Part shown: in pieces, positions 25,659 to 35,700 of the stretch
Position numbering within the stretch: the first letter of the stretch is position 1
Layout: each line of letters opens with the position of its first letter
Assembly: GCF_004005935.1 (NCBI RefSeq)
Contig: NZ_SACQ01000003.1
Span: forward strand, 248,001 to 312,000
DNA: 64,000 nt
Origin: Neptunomonas marina
GTDB lineage: Bacteria > Pseudomonadota > Gammaproteobacteria > Pseudomonadales > Balneatricaceae
Reading direction: 5' to 3'
Translations under genes and position numbers: made by a program
Notes under the pieces: generated by a model
The model's database searches: none
Told to the model about the DNA's origin: nothing
The model's input: only the letters and a program-made list of their open reading frames with translations

Positions 25659-27545
25659 CTAGCGCGCCGCCAACGGCGCAATGTGACCAATAAAATCGTC
25701 AGCACTGATCATACCGATAACCGTATACTCTGGGCGTAACTCACCTTGAGCATCATAGAAGATCAAGGCTGGCGGCCCAATAACGCTGTACGCCTTGTTA
25801 AGGGCCTTAGCTGCATCATCGTTGGATGTCACATCAATCTTGATCGATACGAAGGCATCAAGTGAGCGTTGTACCGCGGCATCTGAAAAAGTGAATGTAT
25901 CTAACTCGACGCACGACACACACCAATCAGCATAGAAGTCGAGCATAACGGGTTTACCTTGTTGCTTAGCATCCGCAAGCAGTGGCTCCAGTTGCGCCAT
26001 GGTCGTCACTTTGGTGAAGGCCACCTGTTTGCTCGGTGCAACTGCGCCATTAGCAGACGCCAGAGACTGCAACGGGTAAACCATGCTACTCGCTCCTGAT
26101 AGTAACCCAATCATCAGCGCTACCCCATAGAGCAGCATCAGCACCCCCATGCCTTTCCATAGACGATGCCAACCTTTCGCTTCTGAAGAGAGTTGGTCCA
26201 GTGCGCGCATGTAGATCGCAGTGGTAATGAGCACGATGGCTGTGAGAGCCATGGTGACTTGCGCAGAAACAACACGATCGAGCATCCAAATGGCCATCAG
26301 AATCAGCAGGACGCCAAAACCTGCTTTGATAGAGTCCATCCAAAGGCCAGCTTTGGGAAGTAACTTTCCTGCCGATGTACCCACCAATAGAATGGGCACT
26401 CCCATCCCCATACTCAGAGCAAATAGCGCCGCACCACCCATGACTGGATCACCTGACTGACCGATGTAGATCAGCGCACCCGCTAATGGCGCCGCCATAC
26501 ACGGACCGACAATCAGCGCCGATAGCAATCCCATCACCGCAACACCCGTCACTGTGCCACCCTTCTGGTCATTGCTACGCTGGCTGAGACGGCTTTGCCA
26601 AGATGCTGGCAGCTGGAGGTCATAAAAGCCAAACATTGACAGTGCCAATGCAACAAAAACTGCGCTAAAGAAGCCAATAATCCATGGGTTTTGGAAAGCA
26701 GCCTGCAAGTTTTCACCAAACAACCCTGCTAAGACGCCCGCAATGGTGTAAGTAACAGACACAGCCAGTACATATACCGTGGAGAGCCCCAGCGCTTTTC
26801 GCGTTGTGATGCGATGCCCATGGCCTGCGATAATACTGGAGATAATAGGAATCATTGGGAAAACACAGGGCGTTAGCGAAAGCGCTAAACCTGCGAGGAA
26901 AAAAGCGCCAAGTGTTAACAACCAATCCTTACCGGATAACAACTGGGCGAACTTGTCTTGTTCGCTAACACCACCACGAGGAGCCACTTCGGATACGGGA
27001 GCACCGCTAGCTTTGGAAGTGGTAGCTGCAGGTACGCTCGCAGCGCTTATCGGCGTTAACTTAGCCGGCACCGCTGAAACGGGAAGCTCTTTACTAACAG
27101 GTGGATAACAAATACCCCCCTCCCAGCAACCTTGATAGCTAACACTTAAAACGCCATCAGCTGGCGTTTCTAGCAAGCTCTTGAGCTGCAGCGCCACTTC
27201 GGCGTCGTAATGAAATACCTCAACGGTGCCAAACAGCGGGTCGTCTTTTGTATCTGTTGTGCTATTGGAGCGCGAAACAACCTCAATGGTGTCAGGAGGG
27301 GTGACCTGTACGCGATCACGGTACAGATAGTAGCCTTCAGGAATTTGCCACCGCAGCACGACGCGCCCGTCCTCTCCTACTTCGGGACTAAAGACAAACG
27401 CCTCCTCCACCGGCAGCGGTCCATCCTGCTGGCTTTTTCCAAATGGGTTGCTACTGCTCTCAAAAAAATTAGCTACAGCAAGCTGAGAGAATAGCAGGCT
27501 CAGCATAAAAAATAGCGATGCAAAATGACGACTGTTCAACAACAC
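25659..27545 (-). CDS. dsbD: Thiol:disulfide interchange protein DsbD
   Basis: A 628-residue protein that carries electrons from cytoplasmic thioredoxin to periplasmic DsbC/CcmG-type partners. A signal peptide precedes the alpha domain with Cys140 and Cys146 (GCWEGGICYPP). The eight-helix beta domain has Cys227 (TPCVFPMIP) and Cys349 (VGPCMAAPL). The C-terminal thioredoxin-like gamma domain has the DWCVSC motif (Cys542, Cys545). All three redox pairs are intact. The start appears to be GTG, with AGGAG ten bases upstream. Confidence 0.95.
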   Translation of the reverse strand: MLLNSRHFASLFFMLSLLFSQLAVANFFESSSNPFGKSQQDGPLPVEEAFVFSPEVGEDGRVVLRWQIPEGYYLYRDRVQVTPPDTIEVVSRSNSTTDTKDDPLFGTVEVFHYDAEVALQLKSLLETPADGVLSVSYQGCWEGGICYPPVSKELPVSAVPAKLTPISAASVPAATTSKASGAPVSEVAPRGGVSEQDKFAQLLSGKDWLLTLGAFFLAGLALSLTPCVFPMIPIISSIIAGHGHRITTRKALGLSTVYVLAVSVTYTIAGVLAGLFGENLQAAFQNPWIIGFFSAVFVALALSMFGFYDLQLPASWQSRLSQRSNDQKGGTVTGVAVMGLLSALIVGPCMAAPLAGALIYIGQSGDPVMGGAALFALSMGMGVPILLVGTSAGKLLPKAGLWMDSIKAGFGVLLILMAIWMLDRVVSAQVTMALTAIVLITTAIYMRALDQLSSEAKGWHRLWKGMGVLMLLYGVALMIGLLSGASSMVYPLQSLASANGAVAPSKQVAFTKVTTMAQLEPLLADAKQQGKPVMLDFYADWCVSCVELDTFTFSDAAVQRSLDAFVSIKIDVTSNDDAAKALNKAYSVIGPPALIFYDAQGELRPEYTVIGMISADDFIGHIAPLAAR

Positions 27546-27816
27546 CGTTGAGTTACTCCTACACGACTGACCGGTGGGCTATGGACTCGTAACACCTACA
27601 AGAGTTCGCGCTTTACTGCCCATTTTAAAGTTTTTTTCCACTTAAAGCTCAATGCTTTACTAGCACCTTTGTATTCTAACACTACTCATTCGTCGTATTG
27701 TTCACCAGAAGATCACAGATAGCCTTATAAACTTCATGTAATTATGGTAAAAGTATCGGCCCTTAGAAAACGTGTGAGCTGAAACTTGCACTTGTTAATG
27801 CTTCAGGAAATGCACC

Positions 27817-28884
27817 ATGACTGATAATCGGGTAGAAAACCTCAATATAGAATCTCACTCTGTCTTGGTAACGCCGGAAGGTCTGAAACAAAAGCTCCCG
27901 ATCACAGACAGCTCTGCAGCTGCTGTTATGGAAGGGCGTCAGGTTATCCGCGATATCTTAGACCGTAAAGACAAGCGTTTGTTTGTTGTGATTGGCCCAT
28001 GCTCTATTCACGACGTGGATGCTGCCATCGAATATGGTAAGCGCCTAAAAGCGCTGTCTGAGAAGGTTAACGAAACGATCTATATCGTCATGCGTGTGTA
28101 TTTCGAAAAACCACGTACGACTGTTGGCTGGAAAGGCTTAATTAACGACCCTCACCTAAACGATTCGTTCGAAATTGAAGAGGGCCTACATAAAGCGCGT
28201 AAGCTACTGCTCGATCTTTCAGAGATGGGGCTACCACTGGCAACCGAAGCACTGGATCCTATTTCACCTCAGTACATGCAAGATCTGATCGCTTGGTCTG
28301 CTATCGGTGCGCGTACAACTGAATCTCAGACACACCGCGAAATGTCGTCTGGTTTATCCTGTGCAGTGGGCTTTAAAAACGGTACTGATGGCGGCCTAGA
28401 TGTGGCTATCAATGCCCTGAAATCCGTTAGCCACCCACATAGTTTCTTGGGTATTAACCCAGATGGGCAGGTATCTATTATTCGCACCAAGGGCAACCAA
28501 TACGGGCATGTTGTGCTGCGTGGTGGTAACGGCAAGCCAAACTATGACTCTGTTAGCGTTGCGCTGTGTGAGCAAGCACTAGAGAAAGCTGGCGTGCAGC
28601 CAAATATCATGGTTGATTGCAGCCATGCTAACTCTAGCAAAGATCCAGCACTTCAGCCTTTAGTTGCTGATAACGTTACCAACCAAATTATTGAAGGTAA
28701 CAAGTCGATCGTTGGCTTAATGATCGAATCCAACTTGGCATGGGGTAACCAGTCGATCCCGGATAACCTAGCCGATCTCGAGTACGGCGTTTCTGTTACT
28801 GATGCCTGCATCGACTGGGATGCCACTGAGAAAACACTGCTACAAATGCACGAGAAACTCAAAGGTGTACTGACAACTCGCTAG
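27817..28884 (+). CDS. 3-deoxy-7-phosphoheptulonate (DAHP) synthase, class I
   Basis: A 355-residue enzyme that condenses phosphoenolpyruvate and erythrose 4-phosphate in the first step of the shikimate pathway. The AroF/G/H blocks are visible: LFVVIGPCSIHDVDAAIEYG, YFEKPRTTVGWKGLINDPHL, WSAIGARTTESQTHREMSSGLS and DCSHANSSKDP. The isoenzyme class (Tyr, Phe or Trp sensitive) cannot be fixed by eye, so no symbol is given. The 271-bp leader shows no obvious aromatic-rich leader peptide. A strong terminator follows. Confidence 0.95.
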   Translation: MTDNRVENLNIESHSVLVTPEGLKQKLPITDSSAAAVMEGRQVIRDILDRKDKRLFVVIGPCSIHDVDAAIEYGKRLKALSEKVNETIYIVMRVYFEKPRTTVGWKGLINDPHLNDSFEIEEGLHKARKLLLDLSEMGLPLATEALDPISPQYMQDLIAWSAIGARTTESQTHREMSSGLSCAVGFKNGTDGGLDVAINALKSVSHPHSFLGINPDGQVSIIRTKGNQYGHVVLRGGNGKPNYDSVSVALCEQALEKAGVQPNIMVDCSHANSSKDPALQPLVADNVTNQIIEGNKSIVGLMIESNLAWGNQSIPDNLADLEYGVSVTDACIDWDATEKTLLQMHEKLKGVLTTR

Positions 28885-28895
28885 TCACACCAAAT

Positions 28896-28924
28896 AAGCC
28901 CCGCTCAACCGCGGGGCTTTTTGT
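28896..28924 (+). terminator. Rho-independent terminator after DAHP synthase
   Basis: AAGCCCCGC and GCGGGGCTT form a 9-bp GC-rich stem around TCAACC, followed by a T tract. It closes the monocistronic DAHP synthase transcript just before the convergent nhaA stop. Confidence 0.9.
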
Positions 28925-28934
28925 TTCCCAGCAG

Positions 28935-30128
28935 CTACCTTGCTTGTTTTTTTGCAGGGCAATAGCGCCGAATCACAAAAAAGCCAATAACGCCCGAAAC
29001 AAACGATCCGAGCATAATTCCCAAACGCTCATCAAACACTTGGTTGACGCCGGTCTCACCAAAGGCAAGGGAGCCAATAAATAAGCTCATCGTAAAACCG
29101 ATACCGCAAAGCAACGCGACACCAAATAGCTTGCCCCAATCAATCGATTCTGGGAGCTTTGCAAAGCCAAAACGCACACCAACCCAGCAGAATGCAAACA
29201 CACCGATAGGCTTTCCTAACGCAAGCCCCAACGCAATGCCTAATGTTACTGGGTGTGTGAGTTGAGCGATGCCAACCCCAGCCAAGCTAACGCCCGCGTT
29301 ACAAAACGCAAAAATAGGCAAAATCACAAACGTAACAATTGGCATCAAGTCGTGCTCTAAGTTACGTAGCGGTGAGCGCTTTTCTTTTCCCGGCACAGCA
29401 ATCGGGACAAACATTGCAAGCAGCACGCCCGCCAAGGTTGCATGTACACCGGACTTCAAAAGTGCGACCCACATGACTAAACCAATAATCAGATAGACGC
29501 GCCGGTAAGGTACACCAAAGCGATTACAAGCGAATAAAGCCGCGATACAACATCCAGAGATTGCCAAGGCTACTAGCGAGATGTCTGAAGTGTAGAACAC
29601 AGCGATAATGATAACGGCACCGATATCATCGAAGATCGCTAATGACGCCAAAAAAACCTTTAGCGCCAAGGGGACCCGATCACCCAGCAGCGATAGAACC
29701 CCCAACGCAAAAGCGATATCGGTCGCCACCGGAATAGCCCACCCCTGCAACCCAGATGCGTTGTCGTGATTCAACGCAAAGTAAATGAGAGCAGGCACCA
29801 CCATTCCACCCAGCGCCCCCAAGCCAGGCAACATAACGTGTTCAAACTCTTTCAGCTCACCCACTAAGAACTCGCGTTTTAGCTCCAACCCTACCAACAA
29901 AAAAAACAGCGCCATCAAGCCGTCATTCACCCATAGTAAGAGTGGCTTAGAAAGGCTGGCGCCGTTCAAGCTAACTGCCAACTGCGTATCGATAAGGTAG
30001 CTATAGAATTGCTGGTAAGGAGAGTTGGCCAGCAGGAGCGCGATGATGCTGGCGATCACTAATACGGTGCCGCCAATGCTCTGCTTAGAAAAGAGTGATC
30101 GCAATGTATATGCTAGCGAATTTCCCAT
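28935..30128 (-). CDS. nhaA: Na+/H+ antiporter NhaA
   Basis: A 397-residue inner-membrane antiporter with about twelve hydrophobic segments. The ion-binding residues are present: Asp137 in PVATDIAFALG and the Asp167-Asp168 pair in AIFDDIGAV, equivalent to E. coli Asp133, Asp163 and Asp164. It exports Na+ in exchange for protons at alkaline pH, useful in a saline habitat. AGGAGG five bases before the ATG supports the start. It converges with the DAHP synthase gene. Confidence 0.96.
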   Translation of the reverse strand: MGNSLAYTLRSLFSKQSIGGTVLVIASIIALLLANSPYQQFYSYLIDTQLAVSLNGASLSKPLLLWVNDGLMALFFLLVGLELKREFLVGELKEFEHVMLPGLGALGGMVVPALIYFALNHDNASGLQGWAIPVATDIAFALGVLSLLGDRVPLALKVFLASLAIFDDIGAVIIIAVFYTSDISLVALAISGCCIAALFACNRFGVPYRRVYLIIGLVMWVALLKSGVHATLAGVLLAMFVPIAVPGKEKRSPLRNLEHDLMPIVTFVILPIFAFCNAGVSLAGVGIAQLTHPVTLGIALGLALGKPIGVFAFCWVGVRFGFAKLPESIDWGKLFGVALLCGIGFTMSLFIGSLAFGETGVNQVFDERLGIMLGSFVSGVIGFFVIRRYCPAKKQAR

Positions 30129-30476
30129 ACAGCCTCCTAAGCAAGGTTCAGGGTGTCATCGGAGTAGATATCATCTGCTTCGCTGTTATCAAAACGTAAC
30201 TCTAGGCTGTAGGTCAAGCCATAGGAAACCTACTACCTGTAGCGCGACCACCTAACTAGTGACTCATAAGCACTTGTTGTTTACTCAAATTGTTTACTCA
30301 ACGCCGTCTGTGCCAACTAGCGGCATAGCCAGTGACAAAAAACTGGACGTCTCGGGCAAATAAAAGCGCTTAATTAATTGAAAGTGTTAAAATTTAGCTT
30401 AGATTAACGAAAAATAATGGCAAACTTTTTCCGTTATCTGTATCTAAAGAAAAACTAAATTTCTAGGACATGCTTT
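30129..30476. promoter_or_regulatory. nhaA/dsbB divergent promoter region with tandem 12-bp repeat
   Basis: A 348-bp stretch without a gene. It contains two exact tandem copies of TTGTTTACTCAA (30277-30288 and 30290-30301), one base apart; each has TTG...CAA symmetry. A GTAGGT...ACCTAC inverted repeat lies near 30210-30235. The repeats may be operator sites for the nhaA promoter. The part nearest dsbB is AT-rich, with an AGGA ribosome-binding site before the gene. Confidence 0.45.
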
Positions 30477-30983
30477 ATGCTCAACTGCTTCACCACACCA
30501 CGGGGCCGCACCTGGATGTGGATTCTTATCTTAGCCCTCGGTATTGCCATGGAAGCGGTCGCTCTCTTCTTCCAATATCAGCTAGATTACGGACCTTGCG
30601 TACTGTGTGTACATATTCGTGCTTGGGTCTTCGCGATTATATTGGTCGCACTCGTCGGCTTATTTTCAAACAGCTGCCAGATTGCACAACGATTTAGCAG
30701 TGTGCTCTTTTTAGGCGCTGCTATCGGCATGTTAGAGCGTGCTTACGTCACCCTCGGGATTGAGCGCGGTTTCATTGATGGCGCATGTACGTTGGATTCT
30801 GGTTTTCCAGATTGGCTGCCGCTAGACAAGTGGTCAGCGACGATTTTCGAACCGTGGGAAGCGTGTGGCTATACACCAGAACTGCTGTTCGGCATCACAA
30901 TGGCCGAGGGATTAGTCGCCCTTGCCGTACTGCTGGTAATGGCCGCACTGCTGATGCTCGTAGGTAGTTTCAAAAAAGCGTAA
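30477..30983 (+). CDS. dsbB: Disulfide bond formation protein DsbB
   Basis: A 168-residue membrane protein with four transmembrane helices that reoxidises DsbA and passes electrons to quinone. The periplasmic Cys41-Val-Leu-Cys44 pair and the second pair Cys104/Cys130 fall at the same numbers as in E. coli DsbB. AGGA eight bases before the ATG supports the start. It is divergent from nhaA; a DsbA gene is not in the window. Confidence 0.95.
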   Translation: MLNCFTTPRGRTWMWILILALGIAMEAVALFFQYQLDYGPCVLCVHIRAWVFAIILVALVGLFSNSCQIAQRFSSVLFLGAAIGMLERAYVTLGIERGFIDGACTLDSGFPDWLPLDKWSATIFEPWEACGYTPELLFGITMAEGLVALAVLLVMAALLMLVGSFKKA

Positions 30984-30991
30984 TGCAGCTT

Positions 30992-31014
30992 GAGAGAGCA
31001 GATTTTGCTCTCTC
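30992..31014 (+). terminator. Hairpin after dsbB (weak terminator candidate)
   Basis: GAGAGAGCA and TGCTCTCTC form a perfect 9-bp stem with loop GATTT, nine bases after the dsbB stop and between convergent genes. No U tract follows on either strand, so it may act as an mRNA end-stabiliser or a weak terminator. Confidence 0.5.
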
Positions 31015-31025
31015 TATCCTCAAAA

Positions 31026-31373
31026 TCAGTCGAAGACGTACGGACAACCACCGTAGCTGTTCATGTCCTCGCTCCAACGCCGCACATCGTTCGCACGGCG
31101 CCAGCGACTATGGAAAAACTCCATAAGACAAACGCCCTGCTTTACTTCTACGAGGAATGTATCACCCTCTTTTACCTGACTATACTCAGGATACTGATCA
31201 GACCGCCCCCAAGTTATGCCGCCTTTGCTCGCGGTATACGCCTCCCAGAACATCTCCACATCGCCACCAGACTGCCACACTAGCGGTTCGGCTTTGTCGG
31301 TAGCACCGTGCTGCCCTTGAGCATACGCCTGCATGCTAACCAACAGCGCTAGCACCATTAAAACCTGTCTCAT
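31026..31373 (-). CDS. Small secreted protein of unknown function
   Basis: A 115-residue protein with a good signal peptide (MRQVLMVLALLVSMQAYA) and predicted cleavage after AYA. The mature part of about 97 residues has two cysteines (GVCLMEFF and GGCPYVFD), which could form one disulfide, and several tryptophans. I do not recognise a family. I start at ATG 31373 because AGGAGG lies six bases upstream. It follows the M48 peptidase gene by 48 bp and is probably co-transcribed with it. Confidence 0.7.
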   Translation of the reverse strand: MRQVLMVLALLVSMQAYAQGQHGATDKAEPLVWQSGGDVEMFWEAYTASKGGITWGRSDQYPEYSQVKEGDTFLVEVKQGVCLMEFFHSRWRRANDVRRWSEDMNSYGGCPYVFD

Positions 31374-31421
31374 AACACCTCCTATCAACAATTCACTACC
31401 TCCCAGCATAGCTGAACGGCG

Positions 31422-32633
31422 CTATTCAGCTACCCAATCAATACCTGATGAGTCATTGATAAAGGTATCCACTACCAGCACAGGTACCTCTAAACGATGC
31501 GAAATCTCTTTAAGCACAACAATCTCAGCGTGAGTAACGCCGCCATCCGCCTTCGCCATTAAACAAAGATCGCGGATAAGCTGAATACGGCGCGGCTGTG
31601 TCACATGCTTCACAACCTGCGCTGCGCGCTTGGGTAGCTCCTGCTTCAGTTTCTGGAGATTAAAGTCCTCACGGTACTTGTAGCGACCAAAAAACTGCTC
31701 AAACACCGCTATCTCGTTCGGCGAAATACCTCCATCAGCATCCGCTACCAAGAGTGCGCCAGCAAACAGTAGATGGCGCATCGCCAACGCAGATTCCGTG
31801 CGAGACTCTAGATAGCTTGGCTCCATCAGACCCATCAGCCCCTCGACACCCATCTCCAGATCCATCTGCGCCGCACCGCCTTTCATCATCAGCTCAGAAT
31901 GATGAAAGAGCTGCAAAGCTTTAACGCGCAACGGGCTGAACGGGTGAGTAGAGAACCAGTCCTCTGCACTTGCACTCGAACCTGACTGCTCATCAGTGAT
32001 TTGCATATCATCCACTTGGCTCAGAAAATCATCTAGATTAAACCTTACCGCCGTGCTCGTAACACCCGACGCTAGCTTAAATAGAGCTCGCGCAACAGCA
32101 TGAAGGTTTTGCGTACAGAAAGCGCCGGCTCGATCAGCAGAAATCTCCGCATAACGGGACCAACTCGTTAAGCGCAGCGCAAGATCAGGCGGGATACTCG
32201 TCTTACCTTTAAGCAGATAGCCAACCGGAATATCATGGTGCTGGTAGACAAAGTGACCAAGCTCATGCCCCATTACAAACCGTAACTCCTCTTCATCAAA
32301 ACTATCTAATAGACTTGAGGAAAACATGATAAAAAGCCGCCCCTCCTCCGGCTTAACACATGCAGCGTTAAAGTGAGGACTAGAGTAAGCGTAAAGCTCA
32401 ATGGGGATCGTGACACCTAACTTTTCAGCACAATCTTGCGCTATACGGCTCAAGCTGGGTGCCATTACCGGGCTCAGCCTAACAGATGTAGATAACAAGC
32501 GACGCCTAACACTTTGCACCCCCTGAGCTTCCATCTGGGCAATCTGCTGCTGTATCGCAATCACTTCAGGCGTTTGTGCTAGCTTCTCGGCTAACGCAGT
32601 ATCATGGGAAGATCGTATTAGCGCTGCGCTCAT
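31422..32633 (-). CDS. M48-family metallopeptidase fused to a TerB-like domain
   Basis: A 403-residue protein. The Zn-peptidase domain (about 60-260) has HELGH (His123, Glu124, His127) and the third-ligand helix YAEISADRAGAF (Glu163). The C-terminal 120 residues (about 285-400, LLFAGALLVADADGGISPNEIAVFEQFFGR) form a TerB/tellurite-resistance-type helical domain with acidic metal-binding motifs. No signal peptide or transmembrane helix is obvious, so unlike HtpX it is probably cytoplasmic. The substrate is unknown. Confidence 0.83.
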   Translation of the reverse strand: MSAALIRSSHDTALAEKLAQTPEVIAIQQQIAQMEAQGVQSVRRRLLSTSVRLSPVMAPSLSRIAQDCAEKLGVTIPIELYAYSSPHFNAACVKPEEGRLFIMFSSSLLDSFDEEELRFVMGHELGHFVYQHHDIPVGYLLKGKTSIPPDLALRLTSWSRYAEISADRAGAFCTQNLHAVARALFKLASGVTSTAVRFNLDDFLSQVDDMQITDEQSGSSASAEDWFSTHPFSPLRVKALQLFHHSELMMKGGAAQMDLEMGVEGLMGLMEPSYLESRTESALAMRHLLFAGALLVADADGGISPNEIAVFEQFFGRYKYREDFNLQKLKQELPKRAAQVVKHVTQPRRIQLIRDLCLMAKADGGVTHAEIVVLKEISHRLEVPVLVVDTFINDSSGIDWVAE

Positions 32634-32718
32634 AAACCTACACTCCTACTTCATTGTTTTTTATGAGGCTGCATCAATTTCCGCCAGGACACAAGCTTGT
32701 TGTGCCCTAGCTAGCTAA

Positions 32719-32739
32719 CTGAGGGTTCGAACACCTCAG
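32719..32739 (-). terminator. Hairpin overlapping the stop of the RND pump gene
   Basis: CTGAGG and CCTCAG flank an inner GTTCGAAC palindrome, giving a compact hairpin that includes the stop codon. Only a short T pair follows, so it is a weak terminator candidate for the adaptor-pump operon. Confidence 0.4.
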
Positions 32740-35700
32740 GTCACAACGCCTAATTTACGGCGCAGCAAGCTGTAGTAGAGCACTGGAATGACAATCAGCG
32801 TCAGCAGTGTTGAGACAAGCAACCCAAACACCAAACTCACCGCTAGGCCACTAAAGATCGGATCATCAAGGATGAACAGAGCGCCCACCATCGCCGCCAG
32901 AGCTGTGAGTATGATGGGCTTAGCTCGGACGGATGCCGCACTCACGACAGCATCGTCAAGCGCAACTCCGGCATCGAGCTGTTGATTAATGAAGTCCACA
33001 AGCAGAATCGAGTTACGCACAATAATTCCCGCCAATGCAATCATCCCAATCATCGAGGTGGCAGTAAACTGAGCACCGAGCAAAGCGTGCCCCGGCAAGA
33101 TTCCGATCATTGTCAGAGGAATAGGCGCCATAATCACCAAAGGCACCCGATAAGACCCGAACTGAGCAACCACCAAAAGGTAGATTAGGATCAGCCCAAC
33201 AGAGTAGGCTGCCCCCATATCTCGGAAAGTCTCATAGGTGATCTGCCACTCTCCATCCCACTTAACGCTAGGTAGAAAGTGGGTATCAGGCTGTTGAATG
33301 AACCACTGCTCAACATCGGATAGCTCAGAAACCATCGCAAACATACTGTAAAGCGGGCTGTCTAGGTCTCCTGCAACATCAGCCGTGACATATACCACTG
33401 GCAGCAGGTTCTTATGGTAGATACTCTGCTCCCAAGGTACACGATTGAGGGTAACTAGCTCAGATAACGGCACCAATGCACCGGACGCTGATGGCAGCTT
33501 AAGCGCCATAAACGCTTCAGAAGAGTCGCGATCAAACTCAGGCAACTGAACACGAATAGGCAATGGATACTTCGCTACACCGTTATGTAGATAAGCGATA
33601 TCCATACCTCTCAATGCTGTGCTAATTGCTGTGACAATATCACTCTGCGCAACGCCCAAGCGGCTGGCTTTTGCACGGTCGACGTCGACCAGCAAGCGGG
33701 CGGGCGATACCTCAACCGTATTATCAACGTCCACAACCCCCGCCACTGTCGTGAGTTTTTCTGTGAGCTCCAGTGCGCGGCGCTGCTGCTCGTGGTAATT
33801 GGAGCCATAAACTTCAGCCACCAGAGGTGCCATAACGGGCGGCCCAGGCGGCACCTCCACGATCTTAATAGCAGCTTGCGAACGTGCGGCAATACGATGC
33901 AACTCTGCTCGAACCGCTCTAGCAATATCATGACTGCTGCGCCCTCTCTCCTCTTTGGCAACCAAGTTCACTTGCAAATCACCCAGATTTGGCGCACTGC
34001 GCAAGTAATACTGCCGCACAAGACCGTTAAACCCGATTGGAGATGCTGCTCCAGCATAACCTTGCACATTAATGACTTCCGGTATCGTCAGCAGATAGTC
34101 TGATAGCTCGAGCAATACGCTATTGGTTGCCTCAAGCGGCGCATCCTCCGGCATATCGACAACAACTTGAAATTCACTTTTGTTGTCGAATGGCAGCATC
34201 TTCATCACCACGGCTTGCGCAACAACTAAGTAGATGGCCGCACCTATCGATACAACCAATGCCAAACCAAGCAGATAACGGTTACGCCTTTTTGCTCCAT
34301 ACCCTAAGAACGGGGTCATCAAACGATATGCCCATATGCTTGGCTTAGCCTCGTCTTCGGGCTCTAGGTGAGCGTGCTCTTTTTTTAGGAGCTTGGCGCT
34401 CAGCCACGGGGTGAAGGTAAACGCGATAATCAAAGATAACAACATGCCCATTGATGCATTAATGGGAATCGGCCCCATGTAAGGCCCCATCAAGCCGGTT
34501 ACAAAAGCCATCGGCAATAGCGCAGCAATCACCGTAAACGTAGCTAAAATCGTTGGTCCGCCCACTTCATCAACCGCACGCGGGATCGCTTCTAGAAGGG
34601 TACAACCGCCTCGGCTGAGATGGCGATGGATATTCTCAACCACCACGATTGCATCGTCCACCAAGATACCTATCGAGAAGATAAGCGCAAAAAGGGAGAC
34701 GCGATTTAATGTAAAACCCCAAGCCCAAGAAGCAAATAGCGTCACTAACAGCGTTAACACCACAGCGCTGCCAACAATAAACGCCTCTCTGCGCCCCAAT
34801 GAAAAGAGCACCAGCGCGATAACAGAGATCGTCGCAAACACTAATTTTTTAATGAGCGTATTGGCCTTATCGTTTGCCGTTTTTCCATAATCACGCGTGA
34901 TTGTTATATCGACGTCAGTTGGGATCAGAACGCCTTTTAACTGCTCGATACGCTTAAGTACGCCCTCCACCACATCAACTGCATTTTCACCGGGCTTTTT
35001 GCTGACAGTCAGCGTCACCGCAGGGCGCACATCAACCTTTTTATCCCGATACCAGACATAATCATCACTCAACTCCGGTGCAAGCTCGACCGCTGCGATA
35101 TCTGTTATATAGATCGGTTTGCCTGCATGCAGCCCCACCACTAGCGCTTCGAGTTGATCTGTGGAACTCAAGAACGATCCGGCTAACACATGTGTCGAGC
35201 GGTTGTTAGCTACGATACTGCCGGCCTGATTGACAACATTACTCATCTGTAGCGCTTGAGTAATCGCCCCGATAGATAGACTCCTTGCAGCGAGTTTTTG
35301 AGTATCTAGCGTGACTTTAACAACCTCATCCGGGCCTCCTATCGTTTCGATATCACGCGTTCCAGCAACCGTCTGTAACTCCGTCTCAAGGGTATGTGCT
35401 AACTTCTTAAGCTCGTAAGCGCCTAACGTGTCTGCACGGCTATGTAACGTCAAACTCAGCACAGGAACATCATCAATGCCTTTGGGCTTGATAATCACAG
35501 GGCCAAGCTTCAATTGGCCTGCTTTCCAGTCTTGGTTGGAATAAACCGCGTTATATAGACGAACAAGTGCGGGTTCGCGCGCGATACCCACATCAAACTG
35601 AACAGTAATAACCGCTGTGCCAGGCTGCGAGACGGAGTAAATATGCTTCACTCCCGATATTTCACTCAAGATTTGCTCAAGCGGTGTGGCTACCATCGAC

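Noticed and set aside
27546-27816. Attenuator leader peptide before DAHP synthase
   Set aside because: A 12-codon frame (MVKVSALRKRVS) exists, but it has no aromatic residues and no following terminator/antiterminator pair.
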